Origin: MGBC114844 sp910585855
Lineage (GTDB): Bacteria > Bacillota > Clostridia > Lachnospirales > Lachnospiraceae
Assembly (NCBI GenBank): GCA_965646165.1
Contig: CBFFYP010000041.1
Span: 1 to 40,367 of the forward strand
Reading direction: 5' to 3'
Length of the DNA: 40,367 nucleotides
Shown piece by piece: positions 8,109 through 15,786 of the stretch. The stretch's first letter is position 1; every line of letters begins with the position of its first letter. The notes beneath the pieces were generated by a model. It searched no databases and was not told the origin of the DNA. It was given only the letters and a program-made list of their open reading frames with translations. A program made the translations under genes and the position numbers.

Positions 8109-8803
8109 GGTTCTCCTAATTTATAGCCAATTCCCCAAACCGTAAGAATATACTGCGGATTGCGGGAATCTTCTTCTATCTTATTTCTCAGCCTGCTAAT
8201 CTGTACATTTACCGTATTTTCATCACCAAAATAAGCATCATTCCAAACAAGAGAATAGATCTGCTCCTTTGTATAGACCTTCTTTGGATTCTTTAAAAAT
8301 AATTTTAAAATTTCAAACTCTTTTGCTGTCAGATCCACTGATTTTCCTTTTTTTGTAAGGGTATAATCCGACAAATTCATTTTTAAATCCCCCGCCGTAA
8401 GGATAACAGACTCTGTAGTCGATGTACTGCCATATTGTATCGTTCTTCGCAGTGCCGCCCGAATCCGTGCCAAAACCTCTACAACCGAAAAGGGCTTTGT
8501 AATATAATCATCTGCACCCAGCCCCAACCCCAATGTCTTATCAGTTTCGGTATCTTTTGCAGAAAGAATCAAAATCGGAACAAAACTGTTTTTTCGAATA
8601 TACTGCATCACATCTATGCCGCTTATCTTTGGTATCATTAAATCCAATAAAACAAGATGAAAGGAATCTGCATCAAATTTCATACATGCCTGCTGTCCAT
8701 CAAAAGCACAGCTTACTTGGTAGTTTTCCGTTGTCAAATAACTTTTCAGCATTTCACTGATTTCCATATCATCTTCCACAAGTAAAATTTTATATTGATT
8801 CAT
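8105..8803 (-). CDS. OmpR/PhoB-family response regulator
   Basis: 232 residues. Receiver domain (1-115) with acidic pocket VEDD, phospho-acceptor Asp54 in LVLLDLMIP, conserved Ser/Thr in LILSAKD and Lys in ITKPFS; winged-helix DNA-binding domain (about 132-230) with VYTKEQIYSLVW and NVQISRLRNKIE. It should be phosphorylated by the overlapping kinase and activate the ABC genes downstream, its target perhaps in the 109-bp gap before the ATPase. The Shine-Dalgarno AAGGAA is modest. Expression could partly depend on readthrough from the asd side, since no strong promoter was seen directly upstream. Confidence 0.92.
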   Translation of the reverse strand: MNQYKILLVEDDMEISEMLKSYLTTENYQVSCAFDGQQACMKFDADSFHLVLLDLMIPKISGIDVMQYIRKNSFVPILILSAKDTETDKTLGLGLGADDYITKPFSVVEVLARIRAALRRTIQYGSTSTTESVILTAGDLKMNLSDYTLTKKGKSVDLTAKEFEILKLFLKNPKKVYTKEQIYSLVWNDAYFGDENTVNVQISRLRNKIEEDSRNPQYILTVWGIGYKLGEP

Positions 8804-8829
8804 AAGACTTCCTTAATTTCTTCAAAATT

Positions 8830-8866
8830 AGACGCCAGATATCAATCCTTTTTCTATCTGACGTCT
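8830..8866 (-). terminator. Hairpin terminator between asd and the response regulator
   Basis: AGACGTCAGATA and TATCTGGCGTCT (minus strand) form a 12-bp stem with one G-U-type mismatch and a 13-nt loop, followed on the minus strand by AATTTT and on the plus strand by CTTTTTTC. It starts 25 bp past the asd stop, so it probably ends the asd transcript. Its base resembles the GACGCCAGA tip of the large palindromic repeats, which may be chance or a remnant. Confidence 0.65.
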
Positions 8867-8890
8867 TTTTTCAAACCTAACAGTAAAAAC

Positions 8891-9976
8891 CTATTTTGCA
8901 GTGATATATCCTTTTTCCTTTAACAGTTCTGCACAAAGAATTGCTCCTCCTGCTGCACCACGCACCGTATTATGAGACAGACCTACAAATTTCCAGTCAT
9001 ATACACTATCTTCCCGAAGTCGTCCAATCGAAATCCCCATTCCGTTTTCATAGTTGACATCCAAAGCAACCTGCGGTCGATTTTCTTCTTCCAAATATTG
9101 AATAAACTGCTTTGGCGCACTCGGCAAATCCAATTCCTGCGGAAGCCCTTTAAAATTTACCAATTTTTCAATTAACTGTGCCTTTGTCACCGTCTTTTTA
9201 AATTTTACAAATACGGCAGCCGTATGTCCATCCAATACAGGCACACGAATACACTGACAGGTGATCTTTGGTCCTGCTGCCTTCTGAATTACACCGTCCT
9301 CTAATTTTCCCCAAAGCCGAAGCGGTTCTTGTTCACTCTTTTCCTCTTCTCCGCCAATATAAGGAATAATATTTCCCTCCATCTCTGGCCAGTCCTGAAA
9401 TGTTTTTCCTGCCCCGGAAATTGCCTGATATGTTGTAGCTACTACTTCATAAGGTTCAAACTCTTTCCAAGCCGTTAATACTGGTGCATAACTTTGAATC
9501 GAACAGTTTGGTTTTACTGCTACAAACCCCTGCTTTGTCCCAAGCCGCTCCCGCTGAAACGGAATCACATCAAAATGTTCTGGATTGATCTCTGGAACTA
9601 CCATCGGCACATCCGGTGTCCAGCGATGTGCACTATTATTTGAAACAACCGGTGTTTCCGTCTTTGCATACTTCTCTTCAATTGCCCGAATCTCTTCCTT
9701 TGTCATATCCACTGCCGAAAATACAAAATCCACCGAAGCAGCAACCTTTTCCACCTCATTTACATCCATTACAACCAAATCTTTTACCGCCTTTGGCATA
9801 GGAGTTGTCATCTTCCAACGATTTCCTACTGCTTCTTGATATGTCTTTCCTGCACTTCTTGGACTTGCCGCTACTGCCACTACATCAAACCAGGGATGAT
9901 GCTCCAATAATGCAATAAAGCGCTGTCCTACCATTCCAGTAGCACCTAAAATCCCAACTTTTAATTTTTGTTCCAT
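8891..9976 (-). CDS. asd: Aspartate-semialdehyde dehydrogenase
   Basis: 361 residues. It reduces aspartyl phosphate to aspartate semialdehyde with NADPH, the branch point to lysine, threonine, methionine and diaminopimelate. NADP-binding GATGMVG (11-17), active-site Cys158 in KPNCSIQSYAP and a conserved DGHTAAVFV segment are present. Length and the NCSIQSY context match the archaeal/fungal-type enzyme found in many Clostridia, rather than the shorter B. subtilis form. I chose the ATG with GAGGTGG five bases upstream over a GTG nine bases earlier, because that GTG sits inside the Shine-Dalgarno. Monocistronic: promoter at 10053-10081, hairpin terminator downstream. No lysine riboswitch seen. 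Confidence 0.95.
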   Translation of the reverse strand: MEQKLKVGILGATGMVGQRFIALLEHHPWFDVVAVAASPRSAGKTYQEAVGNRWKMTTPMPKAVKDLVVMDVNEVEKVAASVDFVFSAVDMTKEEIRAIEEKYAKTETPVVSNNSAHRWTPDVPMVVPEINPEHFDVIPFQRERLGTKQGFVAVKPNCSIQSYAPVLTAWKEFEPYEVVATTYQAISGAGKTFQDWPEMEGNIIPYIGGEEEKSEQEPLRLWGKLEDGVIQKAAGPKITCQCIRVPVLDGHTAAVFVKFKKTVTKAQLIEKLVNFKGLPQELDLPSAPKQFIQYLEEENRPQVALDVNYENGMGISIGRLREDSVYDWKFVGLSHNTVRGAAGGAILCAELLKEKGYITAK

Positions 9977-10052
9977 CTTATCCACCTCACCTATTTCATT
10001 TACTTTCTGTCAATATGTTTTTCTCTCACGGACATTTGTATGTCACTAACAT

Positions 10053-10081
10053 ATCGTACCTCAGAAAATAAAATCCGTCAA
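10053..10081 (-). promoter_or_regulatory. asd promoter
   Basis: Minus strand TTGACG, 17-bp spacer, TACGAT. The -35 overlaps the stop codon of the upstream thioesterase gene (its TGA is part of TTGACG). The predicted start of transcription is about 70 nt ahead of the asd ATG, leaving a short leader. Confidence 0.7.
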
Positions 10082-10536
10082 CACTTTTTTTCTTCTTTCT
10101 CCTCTTTCTCTTCCAAAAGCGGCTGCTCCATAGCTGTCAAAAGCATCTGGTAAATCTCAGGATGCATCTTTCTTACATTCATCGGCTTAAAATCCTTTCC
10201 TACCAATGCATGAACTGTCCTCCCAACATTTAAAGGCTGTTCCTCTCCTTCTCGATAAATACAATATTCAAACTCTAGTTTTACAGGGGATACCTGTTTT
10301 AAAGCCACCTCCACAATCAGCTTATCTTCATAATAAGCTGCACTCAAATATTTACACTGCAATTCAACCAAAGGAACAATCACACCCTCCTGCTCCATTT
10401 GCGTATAAGTCAATCCCATTTTCTTAATTAAATCCGTCCTTGCCACCTCATACCAAATCGGATAATTTGAGTGATGCGCAATCCCCATCTGATCCGTTTC
10501 TGCATAACGAACCGTAATTTTGCTTTGTGAAATCAT
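10078..10536 (-). CDS. Acyl-CoA thioesterase, YbgC/4HBT hot-dog family
   Basis: 152 residues. The hot-dog signature is clear: RYAETDQMGIAHHSNYPIWY (10-29) with the catalytic Asp15 and the following EVARTDL helix, as in YbgC/4-hydroxybenzoyl-CoA thioesterases. These hydrolyse acyl-CoA thioesters; the chain specificity cannot be told. The C-terminus ends in a Glu/Lys-rich tail (EEKEEKEEKK) not needed by the fold. Start supported by AGAAGGGA upstream of ATG. The gene is followed directly by the asd promoter, so the two are co-oriented but separately expressed. Confidence 0.88.
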   Translation of the reverse strand: MISQSKITVRYAETDQMGIAHHSNYPIWYEVARTDLIKKMGLTYTQMEQEGVIVPLVELQCKYLSAAYYEDKLIVEVALKQVSPVKLEFEYCIYREGEEQPLNVGRTVHALVGKDFKPMNVRKMHPEIYQMLLTAMEQPLLEEKEEKEEKKC

Positions 10537-10658
10537 ACAATCCCTTCTTTCTATATCATTCCTTCTGTATCCCTAACCCACAAAAAATACCCACAAAAAA
10601 TGCTTTATTTCTTAACCCAACACATTATAACATACTTTTTTCAAAACTGCAAAATATC

Positions 10659-10686
10659 TTGATTTTTTTCTCCGCCATGTTATGAT
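10659..10686 (+). promoter_or_regulatory. dtd promoter
   Basis: TTGATT, 16-bp spacer, TATGAT, with the -10 about 75 bp ahead of the dtd ATG. The remaining leader is unremarkable. Confidence 0.5.
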
Positions 10687-10759
10687 TAAACTTTAGCAGG
10701 CTATCTGAAACAATATTAGACACCTATAAACAATATCATCAAAAAAGTGAGGTTTTTTT

Positions 10760-11209
10760 ATGAAAATGGTAATTCAGCGTGTTTCCCACGCCTCTGTAAC
10801 AGTAAATATGGAAAAAATCGGCTCTATCCAGCAAGGCTTTTTAATTCTGCTTGGTATCAGCCAAGAAGACACTCAAGAAATCGCAGACAAAATGATTCGA
10901 AAACTGCTTGGACTTCGCATTTTTTCAGATGAAAACGGCAAAACCAATCTGTCTTTAAAAGATGTAAACGGTTCTCTTCTTATTGTATCTCAATTTACCT
11001 TATATGCAGACTGCAAAAAAGGAAACCGTCCCAGCTTTACCCGAGCAGGAAAACCCGAACTTGCCAATCAGCTATATGAATATATTCTTGCGGAATGTCG
11101 AAAAGAAATTTCTATTGTAGAAAGCGGATCGTTTGGAGCAGAAATGAAAGTAGAACTGTTAAACGATGGACCTTTTACTATTCTATTAGATTCTGCAGAA
11201 CTATTTTGA
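10760..11209 (+). CDS. dtd: D-aminoacyl-tRNA deacylase
   Basis: 149 residues, the full family length. Family motifs present: MKMVIQRVSHASV at the N-terminus, SQFTLYADCKKGNRPSFT (about 78-95) containing the SQF active-site element, and NDGPFTILLD near the C-terminus in place of the usual NDGPVT. The enzyme hydrolyses D-Tyr-tRNA, other D-aminoacyl-tRNAs and mischarged Gly-tRNA(Ala), keeping D-residues out of translation. GTGAGG lies seven bases before the ATG. It is a single gene with its own promoter; a family A element follows 20 bp after the stop, convergent with the EF-G-like gene. Confidence 0.95.
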   Translation: MKMVIQRVSHASVTVNMEKIGSIQQGFLILLGISQEDTQEIADKMIRKLLGLRIFSDENGKTNLSLKDVNGSLLIVSQFTLYADCKKGNRPSFTRAGKPELANQLYEYILAECRKEISIVESGSFGAEMKVELLNDGPFTILLDSAELF

Positions 11210-11229
11210 TTTTTATTTCTCTCGGAGAG

Positions 11230-11398
11230 GACGCCAAAAGCGGAAGGGAGCTATATTCCGGGCCTGCTTTCGCTTAGCATTTCCTCGTAGCGGACACTAA
11301 GACGCTAAAACACAGCGTCTAAGTGCCGACGGGAAATGATGACCCTGCATATAGCTCCCTTCCGCTTTCGGCTGTATACTCCAGATCGAAAAAAATAG
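11230..11398 (+). repeat. Family A palindromic element, copy A2
   Basis: Begins GGACGCC and ends GGCTGTATACTCCAGATCG plus AAAAAAATAG. Outer arms AAAGCGGAAGGGAGCTATAT and ATATAGCTCCCTTCCGCTTT are perfectly complementary and differ in sequence from the arms of the other copies. An inner stem AGACGCT/AGCGTCT closes the apex. It lies between the 3' ends of dtd and the EF-G-like gene, so it could end transcription from both sides; whether it does is unknown. Confidence 0.88.
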
Positions 11399-11425
11399 CA
11401 AACCCAAAAAACAAAATAATTATAT

Positions 11426-13516
11426 TTATTCTTCCATCTTATCTACTTTATTTGCTCTTGCTTCAATTTCTTTTGCCTGTACATCAGAAGGTGCTTGTTC
11501 ATAACGGCTAAATTCATAGGAATAATTTCCCATCCCACCAGTCATAGAACGCAGATCAGTAGAATAACGGAACAACTCAGACATCGGAATATCTGCTTCA
11601 ATCGTCTGATATCCTGCCCGATTCGGGTTCATTCCAAGTACTCTTCCTCTTCTTTTATTTAAATCTCCCATAATATCTCCGGTATATTTATCTGGTACTT
11701 CTACCTTTAGTGATACAATCGGCTCTAATAAAACAGGAGAAGCCTCTAGAAACGCTTTTTTAAATGCCATAATCGTAGCAGTTTTAAATGCCATTTCTGA
11801 AGAATCTACCGGATGATATGATCCGTCTACTAATGTAACTTTTACTCCTACAACCGGATATGCTGCCAAAGGTCCTTTTAAAATGGCTTCCTGCACACCT
11901 TTTTCTACTGCCGGGAAGAAGTTTCTAGGCACAGCACCGCCAAATATCTTTTCTTCAAATACATATGGGCGTTCTGCTTCCCCGGATGGCTCCATTTCAA
12001 TATGTACATCTCCATACTGTCCATGCCCGCCGGACTGTTTTTTGTATTTTCCCTGTACTCTTACCTTTTTCCGAACCGTTTCACGGAATGCTACCTTTGG
12101 CTTACTTAACTCAATCTCTACTTTATAGCGCTCTGCCAATTTGCTAACTACAATTTCTAACTGCTGTTCTCCGATTCCATACAGCAAAAGCTGTCTGTTC
12201 TCTTTATCATTTACCACCTTTAATGTCAAATCTTCATCCATTAATTTCTGAAGAGAAGTGGATACTTTATCCTCATCACCCTTTTTCACAGTTTTATAAC
12301 GCATATAAGTATATGGAATGGAAATCTGCGGTTTTTCATAGGAAACCGGTTTTGCTTTTGTACAAAGTGTATCTCCGGTCGATGCATTGCTCAATTTTCC
12401 TACTGCGCCAATATCCCCTGCATGAAGCTCCTTTACCTCTACCGGTGTTTTTCCCTGCATAATATAAATCTTTGATACTTTTTCTTCTGTATCTTTGTCT
12501 ACATTATAGATATTCATATCGGCTTTTAATACACCAGAGCAGACTTTAATCAAAGAGTATTTTCCGATAAACGGATCGGCAATCGTTTTAAAAATCTTTG
12601 CAGAAAATGCCTTATCTTCTTTATAATCTGCTTCAAATACATCATTATTTTTATAATCCGTACCGGAGATACTGCGCTCCATCGGTGAAGGAATATAGTG
12701 TACCAAACCTTGCAGCAACATTCTAGCTCCGATTCCATTTAATCCAGAACCCATCAATACCGGAACCATTCCACAGTCACGTACATGGGAACGAATTGCG
12801 CCTAAAATCTCATCCTGTGTAAATTCTTCTCCAGAAAAATAGCGATCCATATATTCTTCACTGGTTTCGGCTACTGCTTCCATCAGTGCTTCTCTTGCTA
12901 TCTTTAGATTCTCCATCGAATAATCTGGAATATCAAAATCTTCATATTCTGTAATACTTGTAAATTTTCGCCCTGCCATCTTTACTACATTGACAAATCC
13001 GATAAACTTTTCATCCTCTCGAATCGGCAGATGAAACGGTGCAATTTTCTTTCCGAATACATCCGTCATATCCTGCAGTGCCTGCCGAAAACTGGCATGA
13101 TCTAAATCCATATCCGTTACAAAAATCATACGTGGAATCTTATATTTTTCACAAAGTTCCCATGCTTTAATCGTTCCAACTTCTACACCATTTTTACCGG
13201 ATACCACAATTACGGCTGCATCAGCGGCACTTACGGCTTCTTCTACTTCCCCTACAAAATCAAAATAACCCGGGGTATCTAAAATATTGATCTTTGTATT
13301 TTCCCATTCCAACGGAACAACAGAGGTATTAATCGAGAACAATCTTTTGGTTTCTTCCTTATCATAGTCACTTATGGTATTTCCGTCCTCTACCCTCCCC
13401 ATTCTGGTAGTCAGACCTGATACATATGCCATAGCTTCCACTAAAGTTGTCTTTCCGCAGCCGCCATGCCCCATAAGTACGACGTTTCGCACCTTGCCTG
13501 TTGTATATACGTTCAT
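11426..13516 (-). CDS. EF-G-like translational GTPase (EF-G-2 group)
   Basis: 696 residues from the ATG preceded by GGAGG with five-base spacing; upstream in-frame codons lack that signal. All EF-G domains are recognisable: G domain (1-265) with P-loop MGHGGCGKTT and DTPGYFDF; domain II (about 290-385); III (about 395-470); IV (about 475-590, with QYGDVHIEMEP and the YHPVDSSEMAF loop); V (about 595-690). The NKxD motif reads TDMD (VTDMDLDHASF). These features place it with the second EF-G-like proteins of Clostridia and Thermotoga rather than canonical fusA. It does not neighbour rpsL, rpsG or tuf. Whether it supports translocation, ribosome recycling or drug protection is unknown. Confidence 0.9.
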   Translation of the reverse strand: MNVYTTGKVRNVVLMGHGGCGKTTLVEAMAYVSGLTTRMGRVEDGNTISDYDKEETKRLFSINTSVVPLEWENTKINILDTPGYFDFVGEVEEAVSAADAAVIVVSGKNGVEVGTIKAWELCEKYKIPRMIFVTDMDLDHASFRQALQDMTDVFGKKIAPFHLPIREDEKFIGFVNVVKMAGRKFTSITEYEDFDIPDYSMENLKIAREALMEAVAETSEEYMDRYFSGEEFTQDEILGAIRSHVRDCGMVPVLMGSGLNGIGARMLLQGLVHYIPSPMERSISGTDYKNNDVFEADYKEDKAFSAKIFKTIADPFIGKYSLIKVCSGVLKADMNIYNVDKDTEEKVSKIYIMQGKTPVEVKELHAGDIGAVGKLSNASTGDTLCTKAKPVSYEKPQISIPYTYMRYKTVKKGDEDKVSTSLQKLMDEDLTLKVVNDKENRQLLLYGIGEQQLEIVVSKLAERYKVEIELSKPKVAFRETVRKKVRVQGKYKKQSGGHGQYGDVHIEMEPSGEAERPYVFEEKIFGGAVPRNFFPAVEKGVQEAILKGPLAAYPVVGVKVTLVDGSYHPVDSSEMAFKTATIMAFKKAFLEASPVLLEPIVSLKVEVPDKYTGDIMGDLNKRRGRVLGMNPNRAGYQTIEADIPMSELFRYSTDLRSMTGGMGNYSYEFSRYEQAPSDVQAKEIEARANKVDKMEE

Positions 13517-13601
13517 CTTTTCCTCCATTCCTGCCGCCCTACTGTACAGCAATTTATCATATTTAATATCCTTTTTTCATTCAGGATTCTATCATGTGTA
13601 T

Positions 13602-13630
13602 ATTTTACTAAAATTTTTTATTATTTTCAA
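13602..13630 (-). promoter_or_regulatory. Promoter of the EF-G-like gene
   Basis: Minus strand TTGAAA, 17-bp spacer, TAAAAT, about 85 bp ahead of the GTPase start, in A+T-rich DNA. No riboswitch-like leader was recognised. Confidence 0.6.
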
Positions 13631-13762
13631 GCATTTTATTCTATTTCGACAAAATATTTTTTATAAAACTTGCATTTTTTTGTTATTTTCTACCGGATTT
13701 AACGTTTTTTTCCTAAAAAACTCTAATCAGGCTTTTAAAGATAGGGCACTGCAAAGGATTTT

Positions 13763-14463
13763 CTTTCACCGAACGCCAGATTCAAAAACGGTGGGCAGTC
13801 TGCTGTTCCGGTTTCCAAAAAGCAAGAAGTTCTAAGACTTCTGCCTTTTCCTTCATCCAGCCAGACAGACCGGGGCGCAATTCGCCCTCATTTCATCCGA
13901 AACAAAACAGGTGTAAGAAAGGATTTTACCAGCCGTAATACAACCTTTTTCCTATTATCCGGGCTAAACACGCCCCTTTTTTTTCACACCCTGCATAGAA
14001 GCAGGATGTGAAAAAAATCTTAGTCGCAGCAGAGTCCCAAGAACTTACTAACTTTTTTCCAAAGTCACTGACAGCTGCCCACATTTTTCGATCATGCTGT
14101 TTCGACCCGAAACAAAAAAGAATCAGACAGCTAGAGGCGGTTGCTCCTGTTCTTGCTGCGACTTCGGAGAACGGTTAGAAAGTCTTGGGCTTCTGTGGAA
14201 ACACCTAGAATTTTTTGCATATCCTGCTTCTATGCAGGGTATGCAAAAAAAGGGGCGTGTTTAGCCCGGAGAATAGGGAAGGGGATGTTTTATGGCTGGT
14301 AAAATCCTTCCTTACACTTGTTTTGTTTCGGCTGTGGTGAGGGCGAATTGCGCCCCGGTTCGTCTGGTTGAATGAACCGAAATCAGAAGCCATAGACTTT
14401 CTTACCGTTTGGAGCGGAACAAGCAAAGAACAGGAGCAAACCGCCTCTGGCGTCCGGTGAAAG
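13763..14463. repeat. Family B composite element B1 (two palindromic units, tail to tail)
   Basis: About 700 bp, bounded by 18-bp inverted terminal repeats: CTTTCACCGAACGCCAGA (13763-13780) and TCTGGCGTCCGGTGAAAG (14446-14463), with one mismatch. Unit B1a (to about 14100) reads forward and B1b (about 14120 on) in reverse; they meet at a shared tail around GTTTCGACCCGAAAC and an A-run. Each unit is itself a long palindrome. Both contain the family core: GGGGCGCAATTCGCCC, GGGCTAAACACGCCCC and the apical hairpin CCTGCATAGAAGCAGG. B1b has different arms (AGGCGGTTGCTCCTGTTC type) from B1a. With its flanks it fills the gap between the GTPase promoter and tyrA. No credible gene inside. Confidence 0.87.
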
Positions 14464-14490
14464 CCAACCCTTTTCGGTAACATCCTATCT

Positions 14491-14553
14491 TCACTTTGAA
14501 ATTATCATGGAAATAGGTAATCTTATAAAAATTTTAGTTTATAAGTTTATCCT
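14491..14553 (+). repeat. Repeat C, copy C1
   Basis: A 63-bp sequence starting TCACTTTGAAATTATCATGG and ending TTATAAGTTTATCCT matches, with about six substitutions, the reverse complement of 30222-30283. In both places it lies about 30-35 bp outside the variant-2 end of a B element, so it may be a piece of a larger ancestral element. It is A+T-rich and codes for nothing evident. Confidence 0.75.
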
Positions 14554-14572
14554 GGTCTGAAAAAATCCCTAA

Positions 14573-14620
14573 TTGACAAACCCTCTCTCTTCACGTAAAA
14601 TAAAAAAGACTTTATTTTAC
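14573..14620 (+). promoter_or_regulatory. tyrA-aroA promoter with a palindrome over the -10
   Basis: TTGACA (14573-14578), 17-bp spacer, TAAAAT (14596-14601). A perfect 10-bp inverted repeat GTAAAATAAA (14595-14604) and TTTATTTTAC (14611-14620) overlaps the -10 and the start of transcription. That placement fits a repressor site; an mRNA hairpin is the alternative. No T-box or Trp/Tyr riboswitch motif was found. Confidence 0.65.
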
Positions 14621-14646
14621 CAAAAATAAGAAAAAAGGAGATTTCT

Positions 14647-15744
14647 ATGAACCTAACAGTTGGTTTTTTAGGGCTGGGACTAATCGGCGGCTCAATCGCA
14701 AAAAGTATCCGAAAATACCATCCCGATTATACATTAATTGGCTACAATCATAATTACGAAACAGCTCTTCTTGCAAAAAAAGAACATGTTATTGATATTG
14801 CAGCAAAAGAAGTAGATGCTTCTTTTTCTGATTGTGATCTAATCTATCTTTGTATGCCGGTTTCTTTTAATGAAGAATATCTGTTAAAAATAAAACCCTA
14901 TTTAAAAACAGGCTGTATTTTAACGGATGTCGGAAGTGTAAAAGGAACCATTCATCATGCAGTCAAACGACTTTCTTTAGAAAAATTTTTTATTGGCGGG
15001 CATCCAATGGCAGGATCAGAAAAAACAGGTTTTTCTAATTCTACCGATCATTTATTAGAAAATGCCTATTATATTCTTACACCATGTGAAGATACTCCAA
15101 AAGAAGCGATTGACCGCTTCTATACACTGATTGCTTCTATAAAAGCAATTCCGATTATTTTAAATGCAAAAGAACATGACTACGCTGTAGCAAATATCAG
15201 CCATCTGCCTCATCTTATCGCTTCTAGTTTGGTAAATTTAGTAAAAACTTCCGATTCGGAAAAAGAAACCATGAAAACTCTGGCAGCCGGAGGTTTTAAA
15301 GATATTACCAGAATTGCTTCTTCCTCTCCGGTGATGTGGCAGCAGATTTGTTTGACAAACAAAGAAAATATTGTAAAAACTATGGAACACTATATTTCCT
15401 ATTTTTCGGAAATTAAACAGGCGATTGAACAAGAAGACAAGGATTATCTCTATCGTTTTTTTGAACAGGCGCAGTATTACCGCAATTCCATTCCCACAAA
15501 AACTTCTGGCCCAATTACTACAGTCTATGCTATGTATTGTGACTTAATAGATGAAGCGGGAAGTTTAGCAAAAGTCGTTGTTGTTTTAGCAGAACATCAT
15601 ATCAGTATTAAAAATATCGGAATTACCCATACTCGAGATTTTCAAGAAGAAACGCTTCGAATCGAATTTTACGAAAAAGATGCTATGCTACTTGCTCAGC
15701 AGTTATTAGAACAGCTTCACTATCCAGTTACAATCTGCTCTTAG
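14647..15744 (+). CDS. tyrA: Prephenate dehydrogenase with ACT domain
   Basis: 365 residues. It oxidatively decarboxylates prephenate to 4-hydroxyphenylpyruvate, the tyrosine branch. The N-terminal Rossmann domain has GLGLIGGS (9-16); the catalytic region contains GGHPMAGSEKTGF with the conserved His at about 119; the helical dimerisation domain spans about 175-285. A C-terminal ACT domain (about 292-365) is likely the tyrosine feedback site. A Shine-Dalgarno AAAAGGAG precedes the ATG. It starts an operon with aroA, 42 bp downstream, so two aromatic amino-acid steps are co-expressed; the other shikimate genes are not in the window. Confidence 0.94.
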   Translation: MNLTVGFLGLGLIGGSIAKSIRKYHPDYTLIGYNHNYETALLAKKEHVIDIAAKEVDASFSDCDLIYLCMPVSFNEEYLLKIKPYLKTGCILTDVGSVKGTIHHAVKRLSLEKFFIGGHPMAGSEKTGFSNSTDHLLENAYYILTPCEDTPKEAIDRFYTLIASIKAIPIILNAKEHDYAVANISHLPHLIASSLVNLVKTSDSEKETMKTLAAGGFKDITRIASSSPVMWQQICLTNKENIVKTMEHYISYFSEIKQAIEQEDKDYLYRFFEQAQYYRNSIPTKTSGPITTVYAMYCDLIDEAGSLAKVVVVLAEHHISIKNIGITHTRDFQEETLRIEFYEKDAMLLAQQLLEQLHYPVTICS

Positions 15745-15786
15745 TGAACTACCCATCACCTAAATTTTTTAGAAAGGTATTTGGTT

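Noticed and set aside
9977..10052. Lysine riboswitch ahead of asd
   Set aside because: The leader is only about 70 nt and lacks the conserved lysine-riboswitch elements.
13374..13835. 153-codon plus-strand open frame
   Set aside because: It is antisense to the EF-G-like gene start and its promoter, and ends in B1. Low-complexity Phe/Leu-rich translation.
14205..14483. 92-codon minus-strand open frame
   Set aside because: It lies wholly inside the B1b repeat; a related sequence appears in the frame at 28005-28607 only because both are copies of the same palindrome. No ribosome-binding site or domain.
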